The translations under genes and the position numbers were made by a program. Positions 53,601 through 64,000 of a stretch of DNA of 64,000 nt are shown here, piece by piece (positions within the stretch are counted from its first letter, which is position 1; every line of letters begins with the position of its first letter). Below the pieces are notes generated by a model. It saw only the letters and a list, made by a program, of their open reading frames with translations, was not told the DNA's origin and did not search any database. Source of the DNA: Ridgeia piscesae (taxonomy: Eukaryota; Annelida; Polychaeta; Sabellida; Siboglinidae); assembly GCA_025642075.2 (NCBI GenBank), contig JAODUO010000144.1, positions 327,501 through 391,500 of the forward strand, written 5' to 3'.

Positions 53601-54162
53601 AGCTATCCGGAGTCAGCGCCCGTGGTGTGAAGCCATTGGCTGGGGGTAAAGGGGCATGACGCTTTTTCCTGCGGATGTAGTTTCCACGTGAGAATGACGA
53701 TCGTCGTGACGTTGCCCTGGAGGTCATGCCTGAGTGCATCGGAGTGTTCAAGGCCGATGCCATGCGAGACGCTGTCACTGACGGCATCCTCGAGTTGAAT
53801 CTTGATGACATTCTGTACAGTGTTGTATCGGGAGAGTTTGCGTCAAAGACTGCATCGTAGTTCTCTTTGTCCATTCGACTGATGCAGGCAGAAGACATGG
53901 GGCTTCCACACGGACTGTAAAGTCGGCCTCGCATCCTCGGCTCGCAGTGTTCACGCACAAAGCGCGGTCCATTCCTCAGGTAGGCTGACTTGTGGATGCC
54001 GGGGAAGTTGTCAGGCAGGACTTTGTTGTGTGAATGTCTCCAGTAGTTGGGGTTGTTCTCTACGAGAGTTGACGCCATCGTGTCAGTCTCTGTGTCTGTG
54101 GGTGGCTGTGACACCGTCACTTCGGTGGCACCACCCAGTGTCGCTGACGAACTGTTGCCCAT
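47678..54162 (-). CDS. Myristoylated proline-rich scaffold-like protein, 1075 aa
   Basis: Not matched to a named family. Two coding exons are proposed: 54162-51017 and 47759-47678, joined in phase 2 by GG|GTGAGT and GTCTGTTTCAG|T; the join reads Gly-Pro-Ala-Thr and ends VAL plus TAA. A splice acceptor at 54183-54182 precedes the start. MGNSSS fits an N-myristoylation signal (Gly2, Ser6), predicting membrane attachment. Visible: KKRHAPLPP (166-174) and KRQAPGPP (203-210), similar to the KRAP motifs of Cordon-bleu proteins; acidic 244-305; the run PPPPPPLPG at 338-346, a likely profilin, EVH1 or SH3 ligand; a basic stretch 483-544; a compact-looking segment 545-635 (WEIYPAGDYDEVPDGP, ELVLLPNYDRILVTADGRRI); Ser/Thr-rich 730-870; Pro/Gln/Met/Tyr-rich 880-980. 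The C-terminal VAL fits a class II PDZ ligand. An actin or membrane-cortex role is inference only. Confidence 0.72.
47760..51016 (-). other. Intron of the scaffold-like gene
   Basis: Bounded by the GTGAGT donor at 51016-51011 and the TTTCAG acceptor ending at 47760. It holds a 146-codon minus-strand open frame at 49535-49095 that has no recognisable domain, and a small CA stretch near 49450. Additional skipped or symmetric exons cannot be excluded. Confidence 0.55.
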
Positions 54163-54168
54163 GGAGCC

Positions 54169-54177
54169 TCAAACCAT
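54169..54177 (-). promoter_or_regulatory. Minimal upstream ORF (ATG GTT TGA)
   Basis: A two-codon upstream ORF ends 6 nt before the main ATG, in a strong context (AACCATGG). It is inside the same exon, downstream of the acceptor at 54183-54182. Such short uORFs can dampen translation of the main frame. Confidence 0.5.
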
Positions 54178-54181
54178 GGTT

Positions 54182-60459
<6,278 letters not shown>

Positions 60460-60462
<3 letters not shown>

Positions 60463-63400
60463 GCATTGCATGTCATACCAGCAATTCTATGTAATCCCTG
60501 AAGTCAGCCAACTGAAGAATTCGTTATTTACTATGAATGCCTTCATGAAGAAATGTATGTCTTTACTCATTACTAGCTAGGTCAGTGACTATTCATTATA
60601 AACAACCAACTGTATCGTAATTATTGAGAACATGGCTCACATAGCATAAATAAACCAGTGTCAATTATAGCTTCTATACTGTGGCCTACCCAACTCAACC
60701 CACATCATTAATAACACAATCTCTTGTAAGCACCACTGAGCATGTGTTGTTACCTTTCTGCCTGACATGTACAATCAACAATCCCTGAATCACGTGAAAT
60801 GCTCTGTTGCAAAAAATGGCCTACTTGATACATAGCACATGGTTTATTTTCATTCAGCTCAGCATTGATAATTTCATATAAACACATACGAGCATATTGT
60901 GATGTTTATCCACATGGTTTTGATTCATTGTGAGCATGCAGTCCATTGAACAGTTTTGACAAGAATCTGGCCAGGGGCAGGAATATTGTAGAAAGGACAC
61001 ACAGGCCAATAGGTCACATTCAGTCGTGACATATTTGTGCAACACGCTCTTTGTGATTCTCGCATCACGTGTGATTTAGAGTCTGTGATAAAAATGCCAA
61101 ATGGAATGGAATTTATATCTGATGATCTACATGGAACATGTGTAGTTTTGCGACATCACAACACATTTATTCCAAGGATACACAGTCTTATGCAGCAGGT
61201 AAACATATTGTTTAAGAATAAATGAAAAAGAGCAGTGATCAGATATTGATGAGTTGTAAAACAACTTAATACAAAACACATTTATGAGAGAAATTGTAAG
61301 AGAGAGGTCAAAGTCATTCAGTGCCTTTGCCTAAAGGTATGAAATGTTATGTTATCATAAAATCATTTTAGTGTAAGTATATCTATTTCAACATCTCCAC
61401 ATGCCCTGAGTTTTTAATGAACTATAATTTAAAAAAATTAATCTGGAATTTATCTGTTTTTTGTTATCAATGTTGCAAATATGGCAGCACTCAGCTGCAA
61501 ATATGATACTTGGAGCGAAACCTTCTTTCAAACTAAACAGATAACAGTTCAATCATCTAACGAATGGTTGGTTATTAAAGCCGATTTGAGCAATGATGCT
61601 GTAAGAAAGATACAGTTTATACACTGTACTGGGTCCACTACTGCTGCCTACAACACAATGAACTGAATGAGTACTTGGCTATTTATAATGGTGAATATTT
61701 GTATAAGACATGCATTAATGGCTGAATACTTCCAAAAGAAGTCCAGATGGTGCTTGATTGAACAGGTGCGCCAGGGAGTATTGGGTCAATCACTTTGAGT
61801 AGTCCTACAGACTGGACAATGCACTGTATGTTTTTAGAAGTGGTTGTGGCACTATCTGTGGACGAGTGAGGATAACTCATCTCCTTCAGAGTGGCGTAGG
61901 TGAAGCTCCAAAGGTGCTGGAGACAAAAGTACACAAGGCTGGCTGCTGATTCGCTTAGTTGTGGAACTAGCAGAAGTGACTGTCTCTTCTGTTGCTACCA
62001 CGACTACATGGCATGACTGAATGAAGTTTAATGATGAGTTTATACTGTTATTAAAATAACTTTGATAAAATGTACCACATGCAATTAGTTGTTATTCAGT
62101 AATCATGTATGTGCACTCGTTGATATTTTACCATTAAAAGAACAATCAGGCTTCACGCAAGCCACAGACACCTGGAATATTCATGTGTTGACTCACAAGT
62201 CAGTGATTTGTCAAGATTTCAATGGCTGGGGCCTCTGTTTACTGTCTTGCCACAAGCTCCTGGCTTTGTCTCTACATTGGCCTACATAGATAGTTAGATA
62301 CACTATGCAGATGCACCGGTACAACACTATTCATTTACATGAGACAAGATTTATCGACAGACCAACAAATGATAACAGAACAAAATCGTCCAAATTGTAT
62401 ATCCACATCATATCATTACTCACAGCAGCGGTGTCTTTAAGAAATATTTGCCTACACACGCTGCATGTAGAGTATGCTTTGAAGAAGTTGTAATTAGCTG
62501 TTGCTTGACATGCAAGGGTGTTGTGTAAGGATGTTGTCTTGGCCATCTTTTATTTTTTTCACCCACTATAAAAAAGTTGTGTGTTGTAATGATGTGTAAA
62601 CCTGTGTTTTGATGATGTGTAATTTGTAACCATGAGTTGTAAAAAAAATGTTGTTGTAATTATGGATGTAGTGTTGTGGTAGTGTGAAAATTTGTGTTTT
62701 AAGGAATTTATCACACTTGCATGAGCCCACAAAGAAGTCAACATTTCTGCAGAAAGAAGGAAAATGTATCCTTGCAAGCCAGAGGTCATTGCTACACTAG
62801 TATACTCCTGGCCAATTGTCTCCATAAAGCTGGGGAGTAATGCAGAGTCAAACTACATAATTATAGCATTTAACTTTGCCAGTCACTACTGCATCAGCCG
62901 TGGGAATAGCACAAATACTGCCCCAATTTTAAGATGGATACATGACTGGTGGGAATCCAAATATAATGATTCATTTTATGTCCTAAGCATTGCATCTATC
63001 ATGAGCAGCGTGTGACTGAAATCACCCAATATATTATGGCTGACATTAAACAAGGAGTTTTTGAAAGGGATGTGCCAGGTGTAGAGAAGAGCTGGTATTG
63101 TTGTAATCAGCTGCAGCAACCCCTGGCACGCAAGGATGGGAAAACGTGTAGTTTAATATATAATTATAATATATTGTGTAAATGTGCTGGAACATGTCTG
63201 TTTGTGATGTACTGTGATGATATACGCTATGACAAGTGTGTTGTGATGTGTAACTGACTGTATTGTTATGACTAGCAGTAGCTGTGTTGTGTTGATGTTG
63301 AAAGCTGCATTCTGATGAGAAATCTGTGTTATGATGACACATAAAGCACTACACTGTAATAATGTGTGAAGCCATGTTGCGATGACTGTGAACAACCATA

Positions 63401-64000
63401 TTGTGAACTTAATAGCTACAGTGTATAATTACATGTGTATGTATATACTGTGTTATGCAACCATGAGTAAGCATCATTATTCATTGTCCTCAGACATCAC
63501 AGTTTGGAGGGGTCCATCAACTCACAGACACACCAAACCCATGTATTTTTGATAACCAATAATTTACTCAGAGATACTTAATTACTTGCATTCACTGAGA
63601 TATATCATCAGTACACTGATTGGCAATGTGACAGTTGTATTGTGTTCTATGTGACCACTGGGGGCACTGCTGATAACATTCCTACAATTCCTTTGACAGT
63701 ATCCCTTGCAGGTACTGCACAAACCTTTTGTAATCTGTCTTCAGTACAATGGCAGTAGGGTACTTCAAAATGTCAGCAACGTCTAACATTTACATGTCTG
63801 CTTACATGTCAATAGGCAAATACATTCATACAGTTAAATACCTGGGCAATTACCAAATTATTCATGTCAAACTAATTTAGTAAGTGTTACTTAATAATTG
63901 ACTTTCATTTCATTTCGGGGATACATACTACTACAAGTTTTTAACTTCTTGTGTATTCCCTTCAAATAACATTATGTGTGTAGCATGTTTGTATTGTCTT
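60460..64000. other. Non-coding region with degenerate repeats
   Basis: No gene is supported. Frames at 61037-61225 (ending CAG|GTAAAC), 61481-61666 and 62764-63015 look faintly protein-like but match nothing I recognise. Sequence with recurring TGTGTTGTGATGATGTGTAA-like segments occurs at about 62570-62700 and again at 63190-63420. Confidence 0.35.
62570..63420 (+). repeat. Degenerate TGTGTTGTGATGATG-type repeats, two blocks
   Basis: Irregular units of roughly 25-35 bp containing GTGTTGT, GATGATGTGTAA and ACTGT/CCTGTGT occur at 62570-62700 and 63190-63420, on either side of an unrelated segment of about 490 bp. The period is not constant enough to define a consensus by eye. Confidence 0.45.

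Noticed and set aside
61037..61225. Possible exon ending CAG|GTAAAC
   Set aside because: Attractive donor, but no acceptor, partner exon or recognisable domain could be tied to it.

Overview
This is animal nuclear DNA, most likely from a marine lophotrochozoan; a mollusc is my best guess. The window is AT-rich and intron-rich, with very long dinucleotide microsatellites, several minisatellites, a tRNA-derived SINE, decayed LINE and Ty3/gypsy fragments and spliced genes using GT-AG sites. The mollusc guess is an inference from gene and repeat style, not from a marker gene. Nothing prokaryotic is present.

Four protein-coding genes are supported. (1) 5919-9568, plus strand: a three-exon gene for an unrecognised 223-aa protein whose two small 3' exons look like a tandem duplication; a 75-bp perfect palindrome sits at the duplication boundary. 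(2) 18677-14916, minus strand: one large coding exon for a 1253-aa protein with nine C2H2-like zinc fingers. (3) 28806-34055, plus strand: a complete eight-coding-exon farnesyl diphosphate synthase gene (355 aa) with every catalytic motif and all coding introns in phase 0; a candidate promoter with CCAAT and SRE-like elements and a 5'UTR exon lie near 23.8-23.95 kb. (4) 54162-47678, minus strand: a two-coding-exon gene for a 1075-aa, largely disordered, scaffold-like protein with an N-myristoylation signal, proline-rich motifs and a C-terminus resembling a PDZ ligand. Genes 3 and 4 point at each other.

Accessory regions. 0-5 kb: half of a dispersed repeat pair, a 24-bp minisatellite and a Ty3/gypsy remnant that has lost most of reverse transcriptase and RNase H. 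6.7-7.7 kb: a decayed antisense ORF inside intron 1 of gene 1. 10.8-13.06 kb: a compound microsatellite, two LINE fragments around a 38-bp minisatellite, then a SINE. 19.2-20.3 kb: a 25-bp minisatellite ending in an orientation switch. 39.1-46.8 kb: a 34-bp minisatellite, a pair of direct dispersed repeats and, between them, a striking 115-bp satellite array of 37 units without a single indel. 59.75-60.46 kb: an exceptionally long (AC)n tract.

The genes do not form an obvious pathway. The most unusual signals are the 115-bp array, whose variant units carry an apparent inversion of a 10-bp palindrome-ended core; the exon duplication with the palindrome at its edge; the NF-Y/SRE-like pair upstream of FDPS; and the uncharacterised myristoylated scaffold-like protein.
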